DNA from: Pseudomonas sp. UYIF39
GTDB lineage: Bacteria > Pseudomonadota > Gammaproteobacteria > Pseudomonadales > Pseudomonadaceae
Assembly: GCF_029963765.1 (NCBI RefSeq)
Contig: NZ_JALBYU010000018.1
Location: 1-64,000, forward strand
Reading direction: 5' to 3'
DNA: 64,000 bases
The notes under the pieces were generated by a model, which did no database searches, was not told the origin of the DNA, and saw only the letters and a program-made list of their open reading frames with translations. How positions within the stretch are numbered: the stretch's first letter is position 1; every line of letters starts with the position of its first letter. Below are positions 7,984 through 18,207 of this stretch, piece by piece. The translations under genes were made by a program, and so were the position numbers.

Positions 7984-10900
7984 ATGGAAGAGCAAGCCTC
8001 CCTGAGCATCACTGAGCCCTCCATCGCCAAGAGTGCTTCCATTGCCACGATTGGCAAAAGCTGGGGATCGGTCGGCGTGACGGGCAGTGCCTCGTTCGAG
8101 TTGCCGCTGCCCCTTTCAGCAGGGCGCGGTTTCGATCCCGCCATGGCGCTGACCTATGACAGCCAGGGCGGTAACGGTCCGTTCGGCATCGGCTGGAGTC
8201 TGGGCGTCAGTGCTATCACTCGCCGGACCAGCAAGGGTGTACCCGACTACCTCGCCACCGACATCATGGTCGGCCCCGGCGGCGAGGAGTTGATGCCCGA
8301 ACTGGATGACGAGGGCAAGCCAAAGTCCAGTGTTGTAACCGACTATCGCGGTCTCCCCATTGGTGAACACCACGTTGTGCGCTACTGGCCGCGGGTCGAG
8401 AGTTCGTTCGATCTGATCGAGCTCTGGCGCTCCGACACCACTGCCGAGGGTTTCTGGCTGGTGCATGGAGCCGATGGCAGTCTTCACCTGTTCGGTAAAT
8501 CCGATACCTCGCGTCGGGCTGATCCGCAGGACCCGCAACGCGTTGGTGCCTGGTTGTTGCAGGAAAGCATGAACACCCACGGTGAACACATTTGCTTCGA
8601 ATACAAGGCAGAGGACTCGTCTGAGGACCCGGATCAGCCACACGACTACCGGGCTCAGCGTTACTTGCATCGCGTGCTGTATGGCAACTTCGAAGCGAGT
8701 CAGCACTTGTATGGCTGGAACGTACGGAGATTAGCGCCGCCTTCATGGCACTTCCATCTGGTATTCGACTACGGCGAGCGCACTAATGCCCTGACGGAAA
8801 AACCGGTCTATGACGGCGACACACTTAATCCGTGGCTGACACGCTCAGACCCCTTTTCCTCCTATGGCCAAGGCTTTGAAGTGGGCACTCGCCGCCTCTG
8901 CCAACAAGTATTGATGTTTCATCAATTTCCCGATTCAGGGGCCGATCCGGTGCTGGTTCGGCGTGTGGTATTCGAGTACCCCCGCAGCTTGGCGCTCTGG
9001 TCCTATAGCCAAATCGTGGCGGCGCACTATCAAGCGTACGATGCCCGGGGCGCGGTGGAAAACATGCCGCCGGTGGAGTTCGACTATTCAGGCTTCGAAC
9101 TCAATAAGCAGTCGAGCCAGTTCTTCCCGTTCGAAAACATGCCCGGCATCGAGGACGGCGCGAACCACCAATGCGTCGATCTGTTCGGTGAAGGCGTTCC
9201 TGGTTTTCTCTGTCGTTACGACCAGAGCTGGTATTACCGCGAACCCTTGCGCGCGCCGACGGGGGCGGATGATATCCACTATGGCCCATGGACAGAACTG
9301 AACCGCATTCCCGTGGCAGATCGCAATCAACCGACCTATCAGGCGCTGACCGATATGACCGGCGACGGTCGGCTGGACTGGATCCTCGCCTCGCCTGGTA
9401 TGAGCGGTTTCCACACCCTCAATCCCGATCGCAGTTGGTCAGGGTTCATTCCCTTTTCTGCCTTCCCGGTGGAGTTTTTCCACGCGCTTTCACAGTCTGG
9501 CGATTTGATGGGCGACGGGCTCAGCTCGATGGCGCTGATCGGCCCGCGAAGCGTGCGCTTGTACGCCAATCGGCGCGAGGAAGGTTTCGCGCCGGGCCAG
9601 GAGGTCGAGCACGAACCGAACACCGATCGCCTGCCGCTGTTCAGCAACTCCCGCACCGAACTGGTGATGCTGGGCAACTTGCTGGGCAGCGACATGACCG
9701 AGCTGTGCAGCATCCGACACGACGAAATCAAATGCTGGCCGAACCTCGGTCACGGTCGGTTCGGCGAGGGTTTTGTCATGAGTGCCCTGCCCTTCGATTA
9801 CGCGACATTCGACGCGGCGCGGGTGCGGATCGCCGACCTCGACGGCTCCGGTGCACCGGCACTGATTTATCTGAAATCCGACTGTTTCGAGATCTATTTC
9901 AATCGCGGCGGCAATGGCCTTGAGCAAATCCCCGTAACGGTCCCGTGGCCCGACGGCATCCGTTACGACAACCTGTGCCATGTCACCCTCGCCGACTTGC
10001 AAGGCCTGGGGTGCGCGAGCCTGATCCTGACCGTGCCGCACATGAAGCCACAGCACTGGCGCTACGATTTCGTCAGCGCCAAGCCTTACATGCTGGTGAC
10101 CAGTAACAACAACATGGGTTGCAGCACGCAGGTGGTGTATCGCAGTTCGGCGCAGGAATGGCTGGATGAAAAGCATCAGATACTCAAGCTTAAACGCTTG
10201 CCGATTTGCTACCTGCCGTTCCCGGTACCGGTGGTCAAGCAAAAAAGCCAACTCGATGAAATCACCGGCAACTGCCTGAACCAGATCTTTGAGTACTTGC
10301 ACGGTTATTACGATGGGCAGAACCGGGAGTTTCGCGGTTTCGGGCTGCTGCGCCAGACCGACAGTGAAGCCGGTGCAATTGAAGATGACATTGGTTTTAC
10401 CGCCCCGGCGCTGGTCTGCACCTGGTTTCACACCGGACGGCAAATCGACCTGCCACGCGATGGCTATTTCGACCGTGACTCCGAAGCGTGTGATTTGAAA
10501 CCCATGCTGTTCTGCCAGTATCACCGCAACGACGCTTTCGGTGACCCGATCCCGCCGCCCGATGAAGCCACCACCCACGAAATCGCCCGCGCCCTCGCAG
10601 GTTCAGTGCTGCGTGTGGAGACCTACGCTGGCGACGATGACCTGGCCATGGCGGTGCCTTTCGCAGTGGAGGAAAGTCGTTACAAGGTCCGCGAGCTGCG
10701 CAAAAAGGGAGAGCATGACGCTTACCCGATCATGCTGCCCTTGCCGCTGGAAAAGATCAGCTATCAGTACGAACGCTTCGTGAATGACCCGCTGTGCCGA
10801 CATGAAATCACGTTGGGCCACGACGAGTTTGGGCTGCCTGTGCATGCCATTACGGTCAGCTATGCCCGGCGCAGAAACCCGGATGATGACGATCCGCCGT

Positions 10901-12510
10901 TCGATGACGCTGATGAAAAAAAATGGTGGACGGATGCCCATGACCCGGCCCAACAGTCCTATTACCTGAACGAATCCCGCGCCCAGTTCATTCATTTGCA
11001 GGAGGACCTGCAAGGCTGGCGACTGGGTCTGCCTTATCTGCAACGTGGCAATGCGTTGGTACTGCCCAAGAAGCCAGCATCCGGGGGGCTCGCCCCCGCA
11101 GACATTTCCTATGAAGGATTTATCGATCTGTACGCCTCGCCCGAATGGGTCGCTCAGAGGCTACTGACCACGCAGTCGGTCTATCGCTACCTCAAGACTG
11201 CCGATCAAACACCGCTCGCCGATGGCAAAGCCGAGTTCGAGGCACTGCAGGCACCGCTGGAAATTGCCCAACTGGACAAGACAGCACTGCAAGCCTACGA
11301 CACGGTGCCGTCGCTCGTTATTCGGGACGAATTGGAAAAAATCGGCTATTCGACCATGCCTCTGGTTCTCGGGGTGGATGAGGCGGCAGACAAGGAGGAG
11401 GACAAAGAGAAAAACCTTTGGTCGTCCCGGTATGGTTTTGCCAAGTACGACGTTGCCGAAAACTTTTACAAAGTTCTTGAGTACAACGAAACACCGAGTC
11501 ACGGCATCACGACCGCTCGATACGACAAATACTGCTTACTGTTGGAAAGCGTCGTGCAACCGGATGGTTGCGAAACCCGCTTCGAATATGACTATCACGC
11601 GCTACAACTCATGCGCAGCATCGATGCCAATGACAATGTCGAGGAAGCCCTTTACGAGCCGTCCGGACAACCCCTTGCCATCAGTTTTTATGGAACTGAA
11701 GACGGCGAAGAAGTGGGTTTTTGCCCCCTCAACGAACACGAACCTCCTGCGGACCATCGTCCGGACCCTGCCATCGAAGATCCGAAAGGCGCCCTGCAAG
11801 AAGCGGCCAGCGTATTGCGCAAGGACCTGTTCAGCTGGATGGGCGAACTCCCCGATTCCGTAAGGCAGACACCTGACTGGCTGACCACCTGGGTCGCACG
11901 AGGCTACGTGTTGCCAAGTCTGCACATTCGCGCCAGCGCCCGCCTTCGCCTGTCCCGGCTCAAGTCCCTGACCGGGCCTGAACAAGCGCTGCTCGACCTG
12001 ATCCACTCGATTCCCCGCGAACCGGTGCACAGTGTCGTCCTCACCGCCGACCGCTATTGGGATGATGAGCTGCAGCAAATCCAGATCGTTAAAGCCTTTG
12101 TGGATGGTTTTGGCCGCCCACTGCAGACCAAACAGTTGGTCGAGCCGGGACAGGCTTTTGTGGTGGAAAACGGTGAGCTGGTGATTGAAGACGGCAAGCC
12201 AAAGGTCGCGCACGCCGACCAACGCTGGCGCGTCAGCGAACGTGTGGAATACAACAACAAAGGACTGGCCGTTCGGGTATTTCGCCCTTATTTCGCCAAT
12301 GGGCACCGCTATATCAATGACCATTCCTTCCGTGAGTTTGGCCATCACGATCAGAACTTTTACGACGTGCTGGGTCGCCTGAACAAAGTCATTAACGCCA
12401 AAGGAGATATCGCGCTCGAGATCATCCACCCCTGGTACACCACCAGCCTGGACTTTAATGACACCTACGTTGCGCCACCTGAAGGTGAGCTGAAGGCAGG
12501 CAAGCCATGA
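7984..12510 (+). CDS. Insecticidal toxin complex TcB component (SpvB / TcdB-like)
   Basis: A 1508-residue Tc toxin B subunit, of the usual length. Order of parts: an SpvB-type N-terminal domain (about 15-330, with FDPAMALTYDSQGGNGPFGIGW), then a beta-propeller with FG-GAP-like calcium loops (DMTGDGRLDW near 458, DLMGDGLSS near 507, ADLDGSGAP near 617). TcdB middle domains follow, and a C-terminal Rhs-like shell (RYDKYCLLLESV near 1177). In known systems TcB and TcC close into a hollow shell around the cleaved toxic C-terminus of TcC, and the TcB propeller docks onto the pore-forming TcA. No tcA gene is in the window. The stop overlaps the next ATG (ATGA), so translation is coupled. The ATG has AGGA 8 nt upstream. 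Confidence 0.93.
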   Translation: MEEQASLSITEPSIAKSASIATIGKSWGSVGVTGSASFELPLPLSAGRGFDPAMALTYDSQGGNGPFGIGWSLGVSAITRRTSKGVPDYLATDIMVGPGGEELMPELDDEGKPKSSVVTDYRGLPIGEHHVVRYWPRVESSFDLIELWRSDTTAEGFWLVHGADGSLHLFGKSDTSRRADPQDPQRVGAWLLQESMNTHGEHICFEYKAEDSSEDPDQPHDYRAQRYLHRVLYGNFEASQHLYGWNVRRLAPPSWHFHLVFDYGERTNALTEKPVYDGDTLNPWLTRSDPFSSYGQGFEVGTRRLCQQVLMFHQFPDSGADPVLVRRVVFEYPRSLALWSYSQIVAAHYQAYDARGAVENMPPVEFDYSGFELNKQSSQFFPFENMPGIEDGANHQCVDLFGEGVPGFLCRYDQSWYYREPLRAPTGADDIHYGPWTELNRIPVADRNQPTYQALTDMTGDGRLDWILASPGMSGFHTLNPDRSWSGFIPFSAFPVEFFHALSQSGDLMGDGLSSMALIGPRSVRLYANRREEGFAPGQEVEHEPNTDRLPLFSNSRTELVMLGNLLGSDMTELCSIRHDEIKCWPNLGHGRFGEGFVMSALPFDYATFDAARVRIADLDGSGAPALIYLKSDCFEIYFNRGGNGLEQIPVTVPWPDGIRYDNLCHVTLADLQGLGCASLILTVPHMKPQHWRYDFVSAKPYMLVTSNNNMGCSTQVVYRSSAQEWLDEKHQILKLKRLPICYLPFPVPVVKQKSQLDEITGNCLNQIFEYLHGYYDGQNREFRGFGLLRQTDSEAGAIEDDIGFTAPALVCTWFHTGRQIDLPRDGYFDRDSEACDLKPMLFCQYHRNDAFGDPIPPPDEATTHEIARALAGSVLRVETYAGDDDLAMAVPFAVEESRYKVRELRKKGEHDAYPIMLPLPLEKISYQYERFVNDPLCRHEITLGHDEFGLPVHAITVSYARRRNPDDDDPPFDDADEKKWWTDAHDPAQQSYYLNESRAQFIHLQEDLQGWRLGLPYLQRGNALVLPKKPASGGLAPADISYEGFIDLYASPEWVAQRLLTTQSVYRYLKTADQTPLADGKAEFEALQAPLEIAQLDKTALQAYDTVPSLVIRDELEKIGYSTMPLVLGVDEAADKEEDKEKNLWSSRYGFAKYDVAENFYKVLEYNETPSHGITTARYDKYCLLLESVVQPDGCETRFEYDYHALQLMRSIDANDNVEEALYEPSGQPLAISFYGTEDGEEVGFCPLNEHEPPADHRPDPAIEDPKGALQEAASVLRKDLFSWMGELPDSVRQTPDWLTTWVARGYVLPSLHIRASARLRLSRLKSLTGPEQALLDLIHSIPREPVHSVVLTADRYWDDELQQIQIVKAFVDGFGRPLQTKQLVEPGQAFVVENGELVIEDGKPKVAHADQRWRVSERVEYNNKGLAVRVFRPYFANGHRYINDHSFREFGHHDQNFYDVLGRLNKVINAKGDIALEIIHPWYTTSLDFNDTYVAPPEGELKAGKP

Positions 12511-15356
12511 CAACCAAAGTTCATTGGCGGACCCCGAATGTGACGGCCATTGATAGCCGGGGCTTAGCGATTCGCCAGATTGCGTACTTGCGCAAGGTCA
12601 ACGACGGGCCCCTGGAAACCCTGATTACCCGACAACGGCATGACGCCGCCGGGCGATTGCTCGAACAATGGGACCCGCGACTGTTCGGTATCGTCCCCAA
12701 CCTGACCGCAGTACACCGCCTTTCCGGTGAGCCGCTGAAAGTCGATTCCGTCGACGCCGGCTGGCGTTTGAGCCTGGCCGGAATGGCCGGGGAAACGCTG
12801 CAGCGCTGGGACCAACGCGGCAGTCATTGGCGCACCACCTATGACAACCAGTTGCGCATCATCACCGTTGAAGAGAATGATCAACAGAACGTTGAAAGCT
12901 TCATCTTTGCCGATGCGACGGCCAATCCCGACTACAACCTGCGTGGCCATCTGATCAAGCAAGTCGATCCCTCAGGCTCACTTGAATTGAGCAGCTTTAG
13001 CCTGCAAGGGACGCCGCTGAGTGAAACCCGAACGATTGCAGATGTCAGCACCTTCCTCACCCGCTGGATCTACAGCCCGCTCGGTGCCGTACTGACTCAG
13101 ACCGACGCCGGCAATCACCAACAACAACTGTTCTACGACATCGCCGGGCAGCTGAAAAAATCGCGACTCCTGCTCAAGCCTGGGGAGGATTGGAAGCCCA
13201 TTCTGGAGGACGCCCGGTACAACGCTGCAAACCAGATCATCGAACAACGCGCCGGCAACGGGGTGGTCAGCGAATGGACCTACGACGCTGCCGATGGTCG
13301 TCTCGACATTCTGAAGGCCGGACTGCCGAGCGAAGAGCCGCTCCAGCACCTCCAGTACGCTTACGATCGTGTCGGTAATGCCCTTCGCATTGACGACCTC
13401 ACCTTTAAACCGGTGTATTTCAAAAACCAGCTCATTGATGGTCACCGCGAGTTCACTTATGACTCGCTGTACCAACTGACCAGCGCCACCGGTCACGACG
13501 CCGCCCCGATCTCTGACCTGCCGGGCCGCCCTCTGCCCAGCGATCCGAAAAACCATCTCAACTACAAACAGCGCTACGAGTACGACACGGGCGGCAACCT
13601 GATCGAGTTGGTCCATGAGCGTGATGTGGGTGGCTACACCCACGAAACGTGCATTGACCCGACCAGCAACCGGGGGGTTCGCTGGAAACCGGGAGATCCC
13701 GCCCCAGACTTTGCAAAGTTGTTTGACCGCCATGGCAATCTCCAGACCCTACAGGCGGGTCGGCCACTGTCCTGGAACAGCCGTGATCAACTGATCTCGG
13801 CCACGCTCGTCAAACGTGACAGCGGCCTTAACGATGAAGAACGCTTTCGCTACAGCCAGGGTGATCGGGTCTACAAGCGACACGAAACCCATACGACAAC
13901 GACCACGCATTTTCACCAGGTGATCTACCTGCCGGGCCTGGAAATCCGTACCCGCGAAAACGGTGAAGAGCTGCACGTCATCACCCTCCCGGGCGGGCGT
14001 GGCAGCGTGCGTTGCCTGCATTGGGTCAGCAAGAAGCCCTCCGGCATCGAGGAGGATCAACTGCGCTATAGCCTCGACGACCACCTCGGTTCCAGCCTGA
14101 TGGAATTCGATCAGAACGCCAGCCTGATCAGCCACGAAGGGTATTACCCCTTTGGTGGCACGGCCTGGCTGACAGCGGAATCGGCCGTGCAAGTCAGCTA
14201 CAAAACCATCCGCTATTCCGGCAAGGAAATGGATGAATGCGGGCTTTACTACTATGGCGCGCGTTATTACGCACCGTGGTTGTACCGTTGGGTGAGTGCG
14301 GATCCGGCGGGGGATGTGGACGGGCTGAATCTGTATGGGTTTGCGGGGAATAATCCGTTGCGTTATGTGGACCCTCAAGGCGGGGCCAAAGCGGAAAGCG
14401 TAATCACCCTCTACTCGGGTTTCATTTCCATCCTCGGTGGCTATACCGCGCAAGCGCGCGAACAACTCCATGGCGTCACCCGTCAAAAGAACATCAAGCG
14501 CAATCTGCTGGCGAATACTGTCAACGTGGTGGCCTTTGGGATATTAGGCTATGAGGCAGGCAACATCGGCGGTGAGCAAGCCGGCCAACTCATTGCGGAT
14601 GCTCCTCACGCGACCAGCGTCGGCGGCACATCAAGATTGCCGTATGTCGAGGCGGCAACGGGCGGCAATCTTGGCGGTGATATTGCCGGTTCAATGACAG
14701 ATGCGGTGACAGAGCTGGGCGGTGCATTAAAAGACAAGGCTCAACATCTGGGCGGTCGCTTAGCAACACTTACCGAATACATAGGACGGGTGGGCCCGCT
14801 CATACCACAAACCTCGAAGATGTCTGTTGCCGCGATCGATAGCGCGTTGGGTATACCCGATGCCGCCAACGAAATACAGCCCAACTGGAACAGCATCAAG
14901 GATGAGTTGATTCATCCGGCACTCGACTCAATCCTCAATCCGGATTTCGTCGCAAATCGAGGGCTGGGCGCGTGGATATCGATTCTCCCCGGCGCACTCA
15001 ATTTGTTTCAACGGGCCGTAGAAGCCGAGGACATCAAGAACCGGCTCGCCCCGGACAAGATCGCAAAAATCGAAGGCATGTTGGCTGATTGGGAAAGCGC
15101 TACCCTGCAACGTAGCGCCTGGATGGAAGCGGCTTTCGATGCGCTGGGCACCAACGCCGTCCACTTGGATAATGGCCCCAATGGAGCGCGTGCACCGATT
15201 ACTCGTGCAGGACTGCAACAGGCAACCACGGAAACGCTTCATAGCATCCGCCACCTTCAAGGGGCCATGGCCGCCTATAAGGAGGCTGGCACCACGGATA
15301 ATCAGTTTTTAGCGAAGCAAAGAAATGCCATCGCCAGCAAGGCCTCGCGAAGATGA
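12507..15356 (+). CDS. TcC toxin component 1: Rhs shell with hypervariable C-terminal cargo
   Basis: A 949-residue TcC protein. Residues 1 to about 625 form the Rhs/YD-repeat shell, ending in the conserved core motif SADPAGDVDGLNLY and NNPLRYVDPQG. By analogy with characterised TcC proteins, the aspartates at 599 and 622 (23 residues apart) would form the self-cleaving aspartyl site that frees the C-terminal cargo inside the shell. The cargo, about residues 626-949, matches no toxin fold I can name. It has a hydrophobic glycine-rich stretch near 670-695, a polar helical tail and a basic end (KASRR). Its RHS shell is closely similar to that of the next gene, but the two cargos are not. Confidence 0.92.
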   Translation: MTTKVHWRTPNVTAIDSRGLAIRQIAYLRKVNDGPLETLITRQRHDAAGRLLEQWDPRLFGIVPNLTAVHRLSGEPLKVDSVDAGWRLSLAGMAGETLQRWDQRGSHWRTTYDNQLRIITVEENDQQNVESFIFADATANPDYNLRGHLIKQVDPSGSLELSSFSLQGTPLSETRTIADVSTFLTRWIYSPLGAVLTQTDAGNHQQQLFYDIAGQLKKSRLLLKPGEDWKPILEDARYNAANQIIEQRAGNGVVSEWTYDAADGRLDILKAGLPSEEPLQHLQYAYDRVGNALRIDDLTFKPVYFKNQLIDGHREFTYDSLYQLTSATGHDAAPISDLPGRPLPSDPKNHLNYKQRYEYDTGGNLIELVHERDVGGYTHETCIDPTSNRGVRWKPGDPAPDFAKLFDRHGNLQTLQAGRPLSWNSRDQLISATLVKRDSGLNDEERFRYSQGDRVYKRHETHTTTTTHFHQVIYLPGLEIRTRENGEELHVITLPGGRGSVRCLHWVSKKPSGIEEDQLRYSLDDHLGSSLMEFDQNASLISHEGYYPFGGTAWLTAESAVQVSYKTIRYSGKEMDECGLYYYGARYYAPWLYRWVSADPAGDVDGLNLYGFAGNNPLRYVDPQGGAKAESVITLYSGFISILGGYTAQAREQLHGVTRQKNIKRNLLANTVNVVAFGILGYEAGNIGGEQAGQLIADAPHATSVGGTSRLPYVEAATGGNLGGDIAGSMTDAVTELGGALKDKAQHLGGRLATLTEYIGRVGPLIPQTSKMSVAAIDSALGIPDAANEIQPNWNSIKDELIHPALDSILNPDFVANRGLGAWISILPGALNLFQRAVEAEDIKNRLAPDKIAKIEGMLADWESATLQRSAWMEAAFDALGTNAVHLDNGPNGARAPITRAGLQQATTETLHSIRHLQGAMAAYKEAGTTDNQFLAKQRNAIASKASRR

Positions 15357-15378
15357 GCGGCGCCCGGAGTAACCACTC

Positions 15379-18063
15379 GTGAACCGATCAGTGCACCGGT
15401 ACACGCCATCCCTGTCGGTTCATGACCCTCGAGCGTTATCGGCGAGACAGGTTGCTTACCTGCGCAAAACGGCCGACGGTCCCGTTGAAAGTCTCATCAC
15501 CCGCCAACACCACGACCTCGCTGGACGATTGGTTGCCCAATGGGATCCGCGCCTGTTCGAAACCGCCCCCAAACCCAACCTCGCCAGCGTCTACAGCCTG
15601 ACCGGCGAACCGCTCAAAGTGGACAGCGTCGATGCCGGCTGGCGCGTGATCCTGCCCGGTGTGGCAGGCGAAGAACTGCAACGTTGGGGCACCCGTGGTC
15701 ATCACTGGCGTAATCAATATGACGATCAGTTGCGCCTGACTGCCGTAGCGCAGAACGATCAAGAGAACGTCGAAACCTTTACCTACGCCGATGCCTGCGC
15801 CGATCCTGCTTTCAACCGGCGCGGCCAGCTGACCGGGCAGGTCGACCGCTCCGGCACCTTGAGCTTCGACAGCTACAGTCTATTGGGGCAATCACTGCGC
15901 GAAACCCGAACCCTGGTCGAGGGCAAGGCCTACCGCAGCAGCCGGATTTACAGCCCGCTCGGTACGCTGTTGAGCCAGACCGATGCCGGTGATCACCAGC
16001 AACAGTTGCGTTACGACGTTGCCGGGCAGCTCCAGCGGGTTCAGCTGCGGGTCAAAGATGGCTTGAGTCGGGAATCGGTTCTGAAAGACGCGCAGTACAA
16101 CGCCGCTGGCCAGATCATCGAACAACGCGCCGCCAACGACGTGCTCAGCACCTGGACCTACGACCCGGCCACTGGGCACCTGTCCACGCAACGCGCGCAA
16201 AAAAACGCCGAACCGGCGCTGCAAAATTTCGAGTATTTCTACGATCGCGTCGGCAACATCACCCGCATCGAAGACCACACCTTCAAACCCATTTACTTCG
16301 CTAACCAACTGATCGACGGCCACCGCGACTTCACCTATGACTCGCTGTACCGGCTGACCAGTGCCACCGGTTACGACGATGCCCCGCCGTCGGACATTCC
16401 GGGGCGGCCCCTGCCCGGCGATCCCGGCAATTGGCTCAACTACCAACAAGACTATGAGTACGATTGCGGCGGCAACCTGATCAAGTTGTGTCATGTGCGT
16501 GAGGGCGCTTGTCACACCCGCCAGATGTTCATTGACCCCGGCAGCAACCGTGGCGTGCGCTGGAAACCTGATGATCCGATCCCTGATTTCGAAAAATTGT
16601 TCGACCGCCACGGCAACCTCAACGACTTGCAGCCAGGCAAAGTCTTGACGTGGAACAGCCTGGACCAACTGGAATCGGTCACGCTGGTCAAACGCACCAA
16701 CGGCTCCGATGACCAGGAGTTCTACCGCTACAGCCAAGGCGTGCGCGTGTACAAACGCCATGAAACCCACACGCCGTCACTGACCCACTTTCAGGAGGTG
16801 ATCTACCTGCCGGGGCTGGAAATCCGCACCCGCGACAACGGCGAAGAGCTGCACGTGATCACCCTGCCCGGCGGACACGGCAGTGTGCGTTGCCTGCACT
16901 GGGTCAGCGGCAAACCCGCAAAAATCGCCGTCGACCAATTGCGCTACAGCCTCGACGACCACTTGGGCTCCTGCGCGCTGGAACTCGATCAACAGGCGCA
17001 AGTGATCAGCGAGGAAGGTTATTACCCGTTCGGCGCCACAGCCTGGTATGCGCGGGGAAGTGAGGTGGACGTCGATTACAAAACCATCCGCTATTCGGGC
17101 AAGGAATTGGATGACAGCGGGCTGTATTACTACGGCGCACGCTATTACGCACCGTGGTTGCAACGCTGGGTCAGTGCCGACCCGGCAGGGGCTGTGGATG
17201 GGCTGAACCTGTATGCGATGGTCGGCAACAACCCGCTTCTGTATGTCGACAAGTCGGGCACATCAAAAGCGGTGTTTGAACTGGCGAAGGGTTTCGTCGG
17301 CGTACTTGGCAAAGCCAAAAACGCTGTCGACCAGATACACAACCTGGCCACTGAATTCGACGGCCTCATTCCCGAAGGCGCCGATATTGCCGATATTGCC
17401 GAGGTCCGGCAGAGCATGACGCTGGGCAAATTCATTCGGTCCAAACATGGCGTCAAATCAATTTTGAAAGGTGCGATTGCGGGTAGCACAGTGGCCTCGG
17501 CGCTCGGCAGTGTCGTACCCGGTATCGGCACCGGAATTGGCGCCGCTGTCGGCATGGTTGTCGGCGCCATAGCGATGCCTTTGCTGAGGTATTACTTTTT
17601 CAAGAAGGGCCTGAAGCTGGCGGAAACACTTCATACCCAAGAGATCAAAGATGGCTTGAGCACTGCTGTCGCTACCACGAACAAAGTCATCGATGGGGCC
17701 CAAAGTATTGCCAACGGAGGCCGGGATCTGATCGACAAAATCAAAAATTTCGCAGACAGCATCAACGCCTACCCAGAACGAATTCAGAACCTGTTCTACA
17801 CGCAGCTGGAAGAACTCACCTCCGAAAATCAACGTGAGGCAATGAAACTGCTCCATAGCGGTATCGATCCTTTCGAGGCAATCACTCAGGTGCTCGAGAA
17901 AGCAAAAACCGTTGCTGAGATGCCAAGCGAGGCAGAGGGCGCTAGCCAGCGGCTCGCACAACTGACTGACGAAGTCGCGCCCCATGCATCAAGCAGGCCC
18001 GTCCCCAAACCCAGAAAACTGATACAGAAGCTTCAGCGAAGAAACAGTGAATCAACTGCGTAG
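15379..18063 (+). CDS. TcC toxin component 2: Rhs shell with a different cargo
   Basis: An 894-residue paralogue of the preceding TcC. The shell (about 1-626) again ends with SADPAGAVDGLNLY and NNPLLYVDKSG; the predicted cleavage aspartates are 601 and 624. The cargo (about 627-894) is distinct: an amphipathic start, a long glycine-rich hydrophobic stretch about 698-742 (GIGTGIGAAVGMVVGAIA) that could span or insert into a membrane, a helical region, and a proline/basic tail (RPVPKPRKL). Translation starts at GTG with GGAG 10 nt upstream, 22 bp after the first tcC stop. Which TcC pairs with the single TcB, or whether they alternate, is not evident. Confidence 0.92.
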   Translation: MNRSVHRYTPSLSVHDPRALSARQVAYLRKTADGPVESLITRQHHDLAGRLVAQWDPRLFETAPKPNLASVYSLTGEPLKVDSVDAGWRVILPGVAGEELQRWGTRGHHWRNQYDDQLRLTAVAQNDQENVETFTYADACADPAFNRRGQLTGQVDRSGTLSFDSYSLLGQSLRETRTLVEGKAYRSSRIYSPLGTLLSQTDAGDHQQQLRYDVAGQLQRVQLRVKDGLSRESVLKDAQYNAAGQIIEQRAANDVLSTWTYDPATGHLSTQRAQKNAEPALQNFEYFYDRVGNITRIEDHTFKPIYFANQLIDGHRDFTYDSLYRLTSATGYDDAPPSDIPGRPLPGDPGNWLNYQQDYEYDCGGNLIKLCHVREGACHTRQMFIDPGSNRGVRWKPDDPIPDFEKLFDRHGNLNDLQPGKVLTWNSLDQLESVTLVKRTNGSDDQEFYRYSQGVRVYKRHETHTPSLTHFQEVIYLPGLEIRTRDNGEELHVITLPGGHGSVRCLHWVSGKPAKIAVDQLRYSLDDHLGSCALELDQQAQVISEEGYYPFGATAWYARGSEVDVDYKTIRYSGKELDDSGLYYYGARYYAPWLQRWVSADPAGAVDGLNLYAMVGNNPLLYVDKSGTSKAVFELAKGFVGVLGKAKNAVDQIHNLATEFDGLIPEGADIADIAEVRQSMTLGKFIRSKHGVKSILKGAIAGSTVASALGSVVPGIGTGIGAAVGMVVGAIAMPLLRYYFFKKGLKLAETLHTQEIKDGLSTAVATTNKVIDGAQSIANGGRDLIDKIKNFADSINAYPERIQNLFYTQLEELTSENQREAMKLLHSGIDPFEAITQVLEKAKTVAEMPSEAEGASQRLAQLTDEVAPHASSRPVPKPRKLIQKLQRRNSESTA

Positions 18064-18207
18064 AACGGCACACCAGCGAGCCTGCCGAATGAGTCTCACT
18101 GCACCTCATTGAAAAGCACGCCACCTGACGTGCCTGGCAAAAACCGATTAGCCGCCGTCACTCCATGTTATGGTGCCGGCCCCGACCTTTATGCGTTTGC
18201 GACAAGC

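Noticed and set aside
18064..18207. An immunity gene after the second tcC
   Set aside because: Only 144 bp remain before the kinase start. Tc cargo stays enclosed until injection, so none is expected.
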